A DNA stretch of 64,000 nt from NCBI RefSeq assembly GCF_001693485.1, contig NZ_MAXC01000005.1, positions 119,090-183,089 on the forward strand, in the 5' to 3' direction. The notes under the pieces are model-generated. The model saw only the letters and a list, made by a program, of their open reading frames with translations. It was not told where the DNA came from and searched no databases. The DNA comes from Bradyrhizobium sp. LMTR 3. Lineage in GTDB: Bacteria > Pseudomonadota > Alphaproteobacteria > Rhizobiales > Xanthobacteraceae. This document shows, piece by piece, positions 25,960 to 37,500 of this stretch (position 1 is its first letter; each line of letters begins with the position of its first letter). The translations under genes were made by a program, and so were the position numbers.

Positions 25960-27199
25960 TTTTGCCTTCGCCAATGACATCCGTGCGGCAGCGGCAATGC
26001 GCACACCGCGAACCTCGCGCATGCTCTTGCAGGCTTTCCTCGCCCTGCTCGTGACGTTTCTGGTCTGGGCGCATTTCGCGGTCCTCGATGAAGTTAAACG
26101 GGGCAATGGCCGCGTCGTGCCTTCCCGCCAGACCCAGGTCGTCCAGACCCTTGAAGGCGGTATCGTCGGTGACATCCTCGTTCAGGAAGGCGCCATCGTT
26201 AATCAGGGCCAATCGCTGATGCGAATCGACGACACCAAGTTCGCGTCCGAGTTTGGTGAGATCAGGGAACGACGCGGTGCGATGGCGGCGCGCGTTGCTC
26301 GACTAGAGGCAGAGGCGCGCGGACGAAGCGAGATTATGTTCCCCGAACAACTCGACCAAGTGGTTCCCGCGGCAGTCGCTACCGAGACCAGCGTCTTCAA
26401 GATGCGGGGACAAAAGTTGGCGCAGGATGTGGACGTCCTAAAGCAACAGGTAACCAGACTGACGGGCACGCTCAAGCTTCTGGAACGCGAACTCGAACTC
26501 ACCCGCAAGCTCTATGAGCAGAAGGTGGTACCCGAGATCGAGATGCTGCGGCTCGACCGCCAGGCCACCGAAATGCGCGGGCAGCTCGCCGAGGCACAAT
26601 CGAAGATCGCCAATACCCTTGCGTCCTTTCGATCGCAGGCAGACGAAGATCTGGCCAAATCAAAGGGAGATCTCGCGGTTCTGGATGAAAACATCAAATC
26701 CGCTCAGGATCGCGTGCGCCGCACTGACCTGAAGGCCCCGGTGCATGGCATCGTTAATAAATTGAACGTGACGACGATCGGTGCGGTGGTTCAGCCCGGC
26801 GCCAATGTTATGGATATCATCCCGTTGGATGACACGCTGCTGGTGGAAGGCCGCATACGGCCCCAGGATATCGCCTTCATCCGCCCCAATCAGGACGCGG
26901 TGGTAAAGCTCTCGGCTTATGACTCGTCGGTGTACGGCTCGCTAAAGGGCAAGGTGGAGCGGATAAGCGCCGATACTATCGTCGATGATAAGGCGGCCGA
27001 CCGGTCGGAGCGCCAGGAAACCTTCTATCGCGTAATGGTTCGCACCGATAAGAACCATCTGGGTACGACCGATAACTCGTTGCCGATCATTCCCGGCATG
27101 GTCGCCACGGTCGAGATCCTGACAGGCGAGAAATCCGTGCTCGATTACCTTCTCAAGCCGGCCCGTACCCTGCGGGACGAGGCCATGCGCGAGCGGTGA
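25946..27199 (+). CDS. HlyD-family type I secretion adaptor (LapC-like)
   Basis: A 417-residue membrane-fusion protein. One transmembrane segment lies at about residues 26-44 after a short cytoplasmic tail. Then come a beta-barrel/lipoyl half with VQTLEGGIVGDILVQEGAIV, a long coiled coil (about 105-255), the second lipoyl half LKAPVHGIVNKLNVTTIGAVV, and the terminal IIPGMVATVEILTGEKSVLDYLL typical of HlyD/LapC. The ATG at 25946 overlaps the exporter stop, indicating coupling; the longer frame is rejected. It bridges the ABC exporter and the TolC channel. Confidence 0.93.
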   Translation: MPASDFAFANDIRAAAAMRTPRTSRMLLQAFLALLVTFLVWAHFAVLDEVKRGNGRVVPSRQTQVVQTLEGGIVGDILVQEGAIVNQGQSLMRIDDTKFASEFGEIRERRGAMAARVARLEAEARGRSEIMFPEQLDQVVPAAVATETSVFKMRGQKLAQDVDVLKQQVTRLTGTLKLLERELELTRKLYEQKVVPEIEMLRLDRQATEMRGQLAEAQSKIANTLASFRSQADEDLAKSKGDLAVLDENIKSAQDRVRRTDLKAPVHGIVNKLNVTTIGAVVQPGANVMDIIPLDDTLLVEGRIRPQDIAFIRPNQDAVVKLSAYDSSVYGSLKGKVERISADTIVDDKAADRSERQETFYRVMVRTDKNHLGTTDNSLPIIPGMVATVEILTGEKSVLDYLLKPARTLRDEAMRER

Positions 27200-27422
27200 G
27201 GATGTTGCTTAACGGAACGTTACTCTCACCAGTTCAACTTTGAAGTGATTTTGAAGCATCCGGAAAACCGGCGATTGACCGCCTTTTCCGACATTCCCTC
27301 TATCCTTGCCTCCCCTTAACTCACCATAAGCGGCGAAGGCCGCAGTTTCCGTCCCGATAACAGATTGGGGCGGCCGATCGACGCAAAGACGTTGGCTGAC
27401 GCTCCTGGACAAAGGGGACGTC

Positions 27423-28436
27423 ATGACGCCGCGCGTAAAACTGCGGAGCCCGCGCTCGCACGCGTTGGCCGCGGGGATTATTCTCGCGCTCTGTGTTGGC
27501 GCTGCATCCGGCGCATTGGCCGCCGAGGATATGTCGCTGGACGAGGCCGGAGCAGATCTCGCGCCGGGCGGCGACCAGGCGTCGCCGGCGAAATTCTTCA
27601 GCATCAATGCCGTCCTTGCCAAGCATGATCGTCAGCGTGGTCGGGGCATCACCGATGCGGTCCGCCTCGCCGCCCTCACCCCTTCGAACATGGCGACGGA
27701 TGCGCCGCCTGCGCTTCGGGAAGCACCCGCGGTTGGTGCCGAACCGTTCGGATTGTTCACATTCCGCGCGCCCGACGGCCTGCTCTGGCGCAAATGGCGC
27801 GGCGTCGAAGCCGCCATGGTGAAGGATCAGGCTATCCTCGATCATTGCCGGGCGGACGCCGGCAATTGTCCCGCGCACGCCGCCCAATTCCTGCGGCTCG
27901 TCGACGCGGTCGGGGCGAAGTTGGGACGCGACAAGCTTGATGAGGCCAACCGGGGCGTCAACGCGGCCGTCCGCTACGTCAGCGATCTATCGCAGCACGG
28001 CGAGCCGGATCGATGGAGTACGCCGCTTGCGACGTTCGCCTCGACGAAAGGTGACTGCGAAGATTATGCGATCACCAAGTATGTCGTGCTGAGCGCTGCG
28101 GGATTCCCCCGCAACGACCTGCAGCTCGTGCTGGTCCGTGACCGTATGGTCCGCCAGGATCATGCTGTACTGGCTGCGCGCCTAGACGGCCGCTGGCTGT
28201 TGCTTGACAACCGATTCTCCACGCTGATGGCGGATTCCGAAGCCTCCCGCTTCACGCCTCTGTTCGCTATCGATCACCAGGGCGTTCATCTCTTCGCCAC
28301 GCCCTATGCGAAGCGACCGCTCGTTGGCGGCGAGGTCGAGGCGGCGCCCGCGGCAGCCACCAGCGACAAGACGATTGGTGTCGGCGCGTCGACCGACGGC
28401 GAATCCGGGCTGAACACCCTGCCCTTGCTGATGTAA
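27423..28436 (+). CDS. LapG-like periplasmic cysteine protease (BTLCP family)
   Basis: A 337-residue bacterial transglutaminase-like cysteine proteinase. A signal peptide spans residues 1-34 (ends ALAAE). The catalytic domain (about 125-290) has the triad Cys212 in GDCEDYA, His247 in RQDHAVL and Asp262 in LLDNR; spacings of 35 and 15 residues are close to those of Pseudomonas LapG (135/172/187). Asp211 and Glu213 flank the Cys like the calcium ligands of LapG. AAGGGGA precedes the ATG. It follows the secretion genes and faces the adhesin gene across a terminator. Predicted role: cleave the adhesin at its N-terminal PAAG and release it from the surface. No LapD-like inhibitor is in the window. 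Confidence 0.9.
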   Translation: MTPRVKLRSPRSHALAAGIILALCVGAASGALAAEDMSLDEAGADLAPGGDQASPAKFFSINAVLAKHDRQRGRGITDAVRLAALTPSNMATDAPPALREAPAVGAEPFGLFTFRAPDGLLWRKWRGVEAAMVKDQAILDHCRADAGNCPAHAAQFLRLVDAVGAKLGRDKLDEANRGVNAAVRYVSDLSQHGEPDRWSTPLATFASTKGDCEDYAITKYVVLSAAGFPRNDLQLVLVRDRMVRQDHAVLAARLDGRWLLLDNRFSTLMADSEASRFTPLFAIDHQGVHLFATPYAKRPLVGGEVEAAPAAATSDKTIGVGASTDGESGLNTLPLLM

Positions 28437-28479
28437 CGCATACGCTCTGCCGCCATCGGCGTCCCGAAAGGTCAAGAAA

Positions 28480-28509
28480 AAAGCCCGCCAGACGAATCCG
28501 GCGGGCTTT
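28480..28509. terminator. Bidirectional terminator between protease and adhesin genes
   Basis: AAAGCCCGCC (28480-28489) pairs with GGCGGGCTTT (28500-28509) around ten bases. The A-run on the left and T-run on the right allow it to end transcription of both convergent genes, 43 bases after the protease stop and 16 bases after the adhesin stop. Confidence 0.9.
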
Positions 28510-28524
28510 ATTCGATGGGTCAGC

Positions 28525-31500
28525 TCAGAGACCCGGCTGCAGATGAGCCGCATCCACCGTCCCGCCGGCCTGAATGACGGCAAGAGCCATCTTCGCAGCC
28601 GCCGCTGAGGTATCGCCGTAGGCCTCATGCGTGAGCGGCTGATCGACGGTCGTGAAATGCATCAGCTCGCCTTCGCCTTGGGAGTCCAGACCACCCGGCG
28701 GAAAGCTCAGCTCGCCATGGCCCGGCCCGAAGTCGAGGATCTGATCGAATCCATGCGGCAGCTCGTGGTGGGCCGTATCGGCCGGAGCAGATGCCCCCAG
28801 CGACGCATCGAGATCGACCTCGACGAAGGTACCGTTGGTACCGTCGGCGTACGTAAACGAGCCGACCCCCGCAATCGTCTGCCCGTCGATGGGAGCGCCA
28901 GGCGTCGTCGTAAGATCGATGCTCTTGATGTCGAGGTCGCTGAGATTGATCAGTTCGCCGCCCTCGCTGACGCCGTTGTGGTTGGCGTCGCGCCAGACCA
29001 CGAGGTCGCCGAATGCCTGATCCTTGCTGTCGACCACGCCGTCATTGTTGCCATCGAGGCTCGCCAGCGCGGCAATGCCGTCAGCGAAGTGACCGCCACT
29101 GAAGTTCGGCGTGAACAGCTCGTTACCGCTTTCGATCCTGCCGGAGCCGTCGAGATCCAGCGCAAGAATGCCGTCCTGGCCATCGGCGGTCCAGGCAGTC
29201 TGGTCTTGTGCACCATCGCCATTGATGTCGAACTGGACCCCGTCGCTGATGGAGCTGAACGAAATGCCGTGAGCTCCGAGATCAAGAACTATAGGATCGA
29301 CGCGCCCGTTCCCGATCAACGTCGCGAGGCTGGTCCCGCCACTCGTCAGGGTAACATTTTCCAGATCGACCAGGATATCGTTGTTGTCGCTCTGGTTACC
29401 GCCAACCTGTTCGTAGACATAGGTGTGGTTGACGCCGTCGATCGTGGCCGTGAAGGCTACCGTAGCGCCGCCGCCGCCCAAATCGTTTTGCCGGAGATAG
29501 TCGACTACAGCAGCGACATCCTGGATTGAATCAAGCGAGAGCGCGCTACTGAAGGAGTCCGCATCATCAAACGTGATAATGCCGTTCGAAATGGCGTGCG
29601 ATCTTACCTGATTTCCGCCGATCGTCAGGTCCGAGTTGGATCCGTTCGTACCCGCCGTACTTGACGCGGCAAAAGGCGTGCCGTTGAGCGTTAGCTTGTC
29701 AGCAGAAACATTGAAGTCCTTGATAATATCGTAGCCGGCAATCGTTCCGCCGTTTCCGCTGCCTCCGATCGTAACTGCAGATTCGCCACTAAAGATGCTA
29801 AACGTATCCCCGCTGGCACCACCAAACATGATGTCGCGCCCGTCGCCACCGTTAAGTGTATCGGCGAGATTGTTACCGATCAGAACGTCATTTCCGTTAT
29901 CGCCGTTAAGCGCGTTGGAAGCCCCAGACCTACCGATCAAAATTTCGTTGGCGTTACCACCGGTCAGGGTCGTTGCGCTCGTCGGTCTGTTGTCGATCGT
30001 CACTGTGACAGCCGCCGCCGTGGCAGATCCATCAGTGGCCTTATAGGTGAACGAGCCGTTGTTCCCGCCGTTCAAGTTGCTTCCGTCGTCCGTAAACGTT
30101 ACAGAACCGCCGTTGCCTGTCCCGGTCGCATGAGAGGTCGTACCGCTGGTGCCTGCGCTGACCGCAGTAACATCCAGTACGTTGTCCAGATCGGTATCGT
30201 TGGCTACCAGCGCCCATTCCGGGATCACAACGGCTGCATTGTTGCCGACATTGGTAATGACCGTATCTGCGGCAGCAGTCGGCGCATCGTTCACCGCGGT
30301 GATGTTGATCGTCACGGTCTTGGTAGCGGTCAGCGAGCCACCGCTGCCGGTGTCGCCGGTGTCATTGACCAGCAGCGTTAGCGTCGTACTCGCCGGCGGC
30401 GCATCCACATTGGCGTTGTAGACGATCGTACCGCCACTTCCGAACCATCCGCCATTGGTGTCGGTGCCGGCCAGCAGATTGTTGAGCTCTGCGAGCGTCC
30501 CGGTAACAGTGACAGAGGAAGTCCCATTCCCGGTGATACTATTGACACCGCTGTTGCCGGCCGCAACGGTCAGCGTTCCGGTTTCGACCGACAACGTCAT
30601 GGAGATGACATTGTTGCCTGCGTCGATGTCGCCGACCGACATGCCGGTGTTGTGGAGGTTCAGGTTCGTCTGCTCGGTTGCGCTGTAGGGCGCCGGCGTA
30701 ATCGTTGCCGTCGGCGCGTCGTTCACCGCATTGACGTTGACCGATGCGGTATCGGTGGCGATCGAGAACGCGGAGCTGCCGCCGTTGGTCGAGGTGTCCA
30801 CCTTCGTGCCGGCGGTCCCGGTGCTCTCATCCCACGCGCGGAATGTGATGCCGTCCGTCACCGTGCCGTTGAAATTAGCAGCCGGCTTAAAATACAGCCG
30901 GGTATTGGCGTCGGCTTCGAGCAGCAGCGCATTGGCGTTGCTGACCGTTCCTACTGCAGTCCATGTGGCGCCATTGTTGGTCGAGTAGTACCAGGTGCCG
31001 TTCGCGCTGTTGGTAGCGGTAATGGCGATGCCGAGGCCGGGACCATCTGCATCCGTCACGTTGTCGAAGCCGCCGCCGGCCGTATCGAGCAGTGCGGACA
31101 CGAGCGTGCCTACTGCGCCGGACGGCGCAGGCGCATCTTCATTGACGGCCGCTATGACCGGCGAATCCGATGCGTCGAGAACCGGCGCGCCGTTCACGTT
31201 ATCGACGTTGATCGTCAGCGTCGAAGTTGCGGTGTCGCCGTCATTGTCCGTCAAGGTGTAGGTGAAGGGACGGCTGAAGTCTGCCGCGACTGTGGTCGGC
31301 GGCGTGTAGACATAAGTGCCGTCATCAAGATCGATGACGAAGCTCTCGCCGGCGCTGCCGGTGAACGTGATCGTCAACTTGTTGGAGGTGGCGTTGAAAG
31401 TGGCGGCGTTCCAGCCCGAACCCGACGTGGTGATCGCGTCGGTCGCGGGGTTGTAGGTGTAGATCTTGCCGCCGATTTCGATCGACTTCACATAGCCGCC

Positions 31501-34500
31501 GTCAGCGCCGAACGAAGTCGGAATGCTGCCGTCGATCACCGAGCCGGAAACGGACGGATTGACCGTACCGGACAACGTCGACTGGAGCTGGTTCAGGTCG
31601 GTGACGATCAGGGCGTCCGTATCGGTGCCGGAGCCCGTGCCGTCATAGGCCAGCGGATCGAGGTAGGTGCTGGGCGCCGAGGAGCCCAGTCCGATTGCGT
31701 AAGATACGATGTCGTTAGCATTGACGAAGTTGACCCAGTTGGTCAGTTCGGAGCCGGACACCTGGTCGTCAACTGGATCGGGTTGCCCGTCCGAGATGAA
31801 GTAGGAGACGTTGCGCACGCCTGATGTTGTCAGCTTGCCCGCATCAGCGAACGCATCGGGCGCGAGCGCCGCGGCCTCGTCGTAATCAGTGCCGTCGTCC
31901 GCCGTCAGGCCATCGATGTAGGTCTTTGCATCCGCTACCGACAGCCACACGCTGCCCTGCTTGTTCGCGGAGTCGTTGAACTTGATGATCTGGACCCTCA
32001 CGTCGCCGGCGGCGTCGTACTGGTCGAGCAACTCCTTGGCGGCCGCCTTGAGCAAGTCGAGACGCGTCGCATAACCCGATACTCCGGAAGCGAACCCCAT
32101 ACTTCCGGAACGATCGAGGATCAGTAGGATGTTGGTGTCCGAGGATCCCTCGGTCACGGTCTTGACGATCGGCGCAGCGACCGGGATGTCGTCATCGATG
32201 GTGATGGCCAGCGTGCCGGTGGCCTTGTCGGCGGCGGGCAGCGTGGCATCCTTGACCTCGTAGGTCAGGTTGACGGTCGCGTCGTTCTCGTTGTTGCCCG
32301 CATCATGGAGAACAGGCTTGAGCAGCGTAAACACATAGTTACCGTTGCCATTGTCCGACCCGCCATCCACGACGACCGTGAAGATCGCGCCGCGCGCGGC
32401 GGACGATGCGGTCAGGGTATTGTTGGTGGCGTTCCAGCTATACGTAACGCTCTCGGAACCAACCAGACCCGGCGTGCCGTCCATCGGCGCGAAGTTGATC
32501 GGATCCGAGGTCGCCTTGCCGTCCGTGTTGTAGTTGTGCGGCAAGGTGCCGCTGGTGCTGATGGCCTGCCCGGACAGATCGTCGCCGAAGGTACTGCCCG
32601 CAATACCGTTCGGAAGACCTTCGTCGTCCAGCGAAGCCGAGGTGTTTCCTGCGGTCGGCAACGAGTTCGTCTGGACGCTGCTAAGCGTCACGGTTGCCGT
32701 TGAGGTATCGCCGTCGCCGTCCCTGATCGTGTAGGTGAAGCTGTCAGCACCCGTATAGCCAGCGTCCGGTGTATAGGTGAAGGTGCCGTTGTCGTTGTAC
32801 ACGACGGTGCCGTGCGCGCCATTTGTGACGGTAACCTGGCCGATGAGCGGCGAATTATCCGTATCGACACCATCGGCACCGAACCTGTCGTTACCCAACA
32901 GGCCGGTCAAAACCGTCGCATCGGTGACGGTCGTTGCCCAGATGTCATTGGCCGCCGTCGGAACGTCGTCGACGATATTGATTTTGATCGTCGACGTAGC
33001 AGTTTCGCCGTCGCTGTCCGTAGCTACGACGCTCAGGTTTTCGGGCAGGCCGTTGTTACCCTGCAGCGAAGCATGCTGCTCGTTGTCAACAAGCGTGTAG
33101 CTGTAGCTTACGGTGGTGCCGTTGAACGCGGTTACTGCAAACGTATTCCCGGTTGCTGTCGTAAACGAAGTAGCGGTAAAAACTCCGTTCGTGACGATGG
33201 CGTGACCGTCAATCATCAGGCTGTTAACCCCGTCGGCCGCCGCAATAGTAAATGTTCCGTTCTGCGAGAGGTTTCCGGAGTCCGGGCTCGAGCCGGCCGA
33301 TTCGCCTACGCCACGGCTCGCCAGCAGATCGTTTTCATAGACGGTGATATCGCCGTCTTCGTCGTTGATGCCCGAAATCGTGACGCCGTGATCGGAAATG
33401 CCGATCGTCAACGTCGCGGTCGAGACATCCCCGTCGCCGTCGGTCAGCGCATACGTAAAGACGTCGTTCGCAACAACCGGCGACCCGTCGAAACGGGTAT
33501 AGGTGTAGTCGCCGTTCTCGTTGAGAACGAGCGTGCCGTACTGGCCGATGACCTGGAAGTTTTGCGAGCCGTCCGGCGTCGTGACGGTGGTGATACCGAC
33601 GACGCCCGTAACTTTCGCGCCGTCTGCGCCAAGCACATCTGCGCCGAAATTGGTCGTGCCTACCCCGGTGATGACATTGCCAGTAGCCGTCGCATTGTCG
33701 GCGTATGAAAAATCATCGAAACCGAAGTAACCGGGACCGTCGACTACAATCTTGTCGACGCTGCCCAGAGCGGAGAGATTCACATAGGTGGGCCCACCGG
33801 CTGCGCCCTGATGGATCTCCTGCGAAAAGCTGCTGACCAGAATGCCATTCACATAACCGGAAAAGGTAATCGTCATCGGCTCAGAGCCATTCGACGAGAA
33901 CCAGGCTCCAAGCGCCGTGAACCTGCTGCTATCGGTGTGGGCGATGGTGATTGGGTCGCCCGCAGTTCCGGTATAGCCCGGTTGCTCCACGCCGTTCTTT
34001 TCACCGACGAAGGCAAGGTTGCTGCCGGAGTGAGGCGCATAAGTCGCGTAAGGACCTGAGCCCGGCGGATTGTGAACACCCGCCTGAATAAAATTGAAGC
34101 CGTGATAGGGCGACGCAATCGGCGTCTCGCCATTCTCAGCAAGCACGACGTCATCGAAATTCAGGGTCTGCACGGCGGTTGAAACGGAATCGGTGTCCGC
34201 GTTCGCCGACGGCATGTCGTCATCGACGCCGATCGTGAAGCTGCCGTTCACAGCGTCACCGTCGGAATCGGTGGCGGTATAGTTGAACGTCAGGCGGATG
34301 TCGTTCTCGTTGTTGCCCGTAGCGTGGTCGAGTTGATCCTTCAGCACGACGCGGAATGCGCCAGCGCCTTCATCGGACAACGATACTTCAATGACGGTGC
34401 GTCCGCCGGCAACGCCAGTCAGGATGGTGCCATCGCCATTGGTCGAGAAGACCAACGCTTCGCCCATCGAGGTGAGCGCGGACACGCCCGACACGCCGAC

Positions 34501-37500
34501 GCTCGCATTGGCGAACGTCAGGCTGCGATCGCCGACACCATCCGGATGATCCTGGGTCAGCGTGCCGAACGAACCCGAATTGATGTCCACGCCGCTATCG
34601 AGGTTATCGGCACCCCACTTGATGTTGAGGTAGCCTGTTGACGTCGTCTCATTGGCGTCGCCATCCGTGTTGGCAACGTAATTGTCGCCCACTTGAGTGT
34701 CGTGGCTACCGAACGCGAGCGGCCCTGTCAGACCGTCCTCGTCGACGAAGGTCACGGGAACGAGGCTGACATTGTCGATATAGGCGCCGAGCGAATTCTC
34801 CTGCCCGGCCCCTTGGAAGCCGAGCACATCGCCCGGACCGGTCCCGATCACGCTGACGGTGATCAGTTGCCAGACACCCGCCGTCATGCCCGTCGAGTCG
34901 ATCGATTTCACCACCTGCCCGTTCCACAACACGTTCAGGCTACCGCTGTCGGCGTTACCCTCGTTGGGACGCGGCGAATAGTAGAACGTCAGTTCATAGG
35001 CCTCGCCGGCATGCGTACCGGCGATCACCTGCTGAATGATCGTGTTGGTGTGGCCGGAGTCGTTGTAGTGGTCGCCGCCGGACAGATTCCCGCTGCTGAG
35101 ATCGGAATCGAGCTCGATCAGCGCGTTGCCGTCCTGTGCGAACACGCCGCCGGCATTGCCGGTCTGCACTTCGAACGGCACATCCCCATGGGGACCGGCC
35201 ACGCCGATATCCGATGAGGTCCAGCCGGCAAGGCTATGGTAGATCGACCACTGGTTATTGCCGAGACCGTGACCTTGCTCGAAGCTGCCATTGACGACGA
35301 GATTGTTCACCGCCGCCACAGGCCCGATGATCGGCATATCGTCGTCGATCGAAACCGAGAGCGTGCCCTTGACGGCATCGCCGTCGCGATCGGTGACGGT
35401 GTAGGTCAGATTGATGTTGATGTTGTCTTCATAGGCCGTCTGCGTACCGCCGACGTTCGGATCATCATGGACGGGATGATCGACCTGTCCAAGCAGCGAG
35501 AAGCTGTACGCGCCCGTCGACGGGTTGACCTGAATCTTGAACGCGGCCGTCGCGAACGCATGCGACGGCGTATCGGTCAGCGTCGACGCATAGAGGGTGT
35601 CGGTGCCGGCATCCCAGAAGTATTGAAGCGCCTGGTTGCCCGCCGTGATTGCATGGTTGCCGGCATCGACAACCGCCAATCCGTCCAGCGACGCGAAGCT
35701 GACGGTACCCGCCTCGTCCGCGCCGACCGAGAAGTTCAACGTGCCGGTCATCGGCGACACCGATGCGGCGTTGTCGCCTGCAGATGCGGTGTCGTGATTG
35801 CCGGAGGCCAGATCGTCCTCGTCGACGGTCACCGACGCGTTCGGTCCGACGACCGGAATATCGTCCTCGATTCCGATCGTGAACACGCCGCCGCTGGTCG
35901 TTGTGGTGGAGGTATAGGAGATATTGTTGACGCGGATCTTGTCGCCGTCCGCAAGATCGAAGCGGATGACGAGATGGTCGAACGTCCCGGTCGGGTCGAT
36001 CGTCACCGCGCTTCCGTCGCTGGGCAGCGTCAGCGTGCCGCTGTCAGAGCCCGCGCTGCCGGACACCGGTACGCCGCCATGATAGGCAACCCAGGAAATC
36101 GTTCCGGTGCCGCTGCCATTGATGGTGAAGCTGACCGCATCAGTGCCGGCTCGCTCGAAAATGAAGCCCTGGTTGTCCTGGATTAGGTTATTGCCGATCC
36201 CGACGCCTTGCCCCGAGACGTTGAACGAGGCTGCATTGTCACCAGCCGTATTGACGAAGCTGTTCGCAGCCGTGCCGGTGAAGGTCAGGCCGTCGAACGT
36301 CACGCCGCCCACGGTATAGGTGTCGTAGTGCCCCGGCTGCAGCGTTAGCCCGGTTGTCACCTTCGTCGTCGTGGTCGGCCCCTGGAGCCGAATTGTATCG
36401 CCGTCTTGATCGGTGAACTGGATCGCGCCCGTGAAATCGAGGATCAGCTTCTGGTTATCGTCATTCGCCGGCGCGTTCGGCAGATGATCGATCTGGTCCT
36501 TCAGCGTAAACGAATAGTTGCCGTTCGGCTGGACGTCGAGCGTGAACACCACGCGGTCGCCGCCGGAGAATCCGGCCGTGCCATCGCTATCGACATAACC
36601 GGTCAGCACCGTTCCCGAGACGCTGTAGAGCACCGCAGCGCCCTTGGACGTCACTGCCGTCAGGCCGCTCGGGTTGGCGATCAGCGAGAAGGTTCCCTGC
36701 TCGTCGGCGCCGACCGAAACGAGCGTCGCCAGCGACCCCGTCGCAACAGTGGTCTGGCCGCCTTCAGCATTGCCGATCGACTGATGATTCGAATTGGCGT
36801 CGGTCAGCGCGTCTTCCTGAACCGCACCGGAAACCGACGCGCCGGTCTGAACCGGGATATCGTCCTGGACGGTGATGGTGAAACCGCTGGAAAGCGTCAC
36901 GCCGTCGCCGTCGTAATCGACGAAGCGCACGACGGACGAAAGATTGATGCTGACGGTGTTCTCGCCATTGCCGGCGGCATGGTCGAGCTGGTCCTTCAAC
37001 GTAAACGTGTAGTTGCCGTTAGACTGGATCTGCAGCATGAACACGGTGATGCCGCCCGCCTTGGCGGTCAGCGTGTCACCCGAAATGCTGTAGCTCAGCG
37101 CGGTATTGTGAGACGTTAGATTTTGGTTCTGCAAGGCGGAGATGCCGCTGCTGTCGAGAACGAACGATCCGTTCTCGTCCGCGCCCACCTTGAAGAGCGA
37201 GGTCAGCGAACCGTTAGCAACCGTCTTGCCGCTCGACCCGTCTTCGTTATTGCCGACCGAATTACCGCCGCTGTTACCGTTGGTTAGGTCGTCTTCTTCA
37301 ACGGTCGCAGTAACGGACGCGCCACTGACCTGGATTGGAATATCGTCCCGGATCTGGATCGTAAACGCACCGGTCGCCAGCTTGACCGTGTCGCCATCGC
37401 CGTCGGTGGCGATGATGTACTTGGACAGATCAAGCGCAGTCGTCAGCAGGTTCTCGGTGTTGTCACCGCCGCCGCCATTCAGCGACGGATGATCGATCTG

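Noticed and set aside
21218..28436. LapD-type c-di-GMP receptor expected beside a LapG protease
   Set aside because: No GGDEF, EAL or HAMP sequence was found in any gene of the window.
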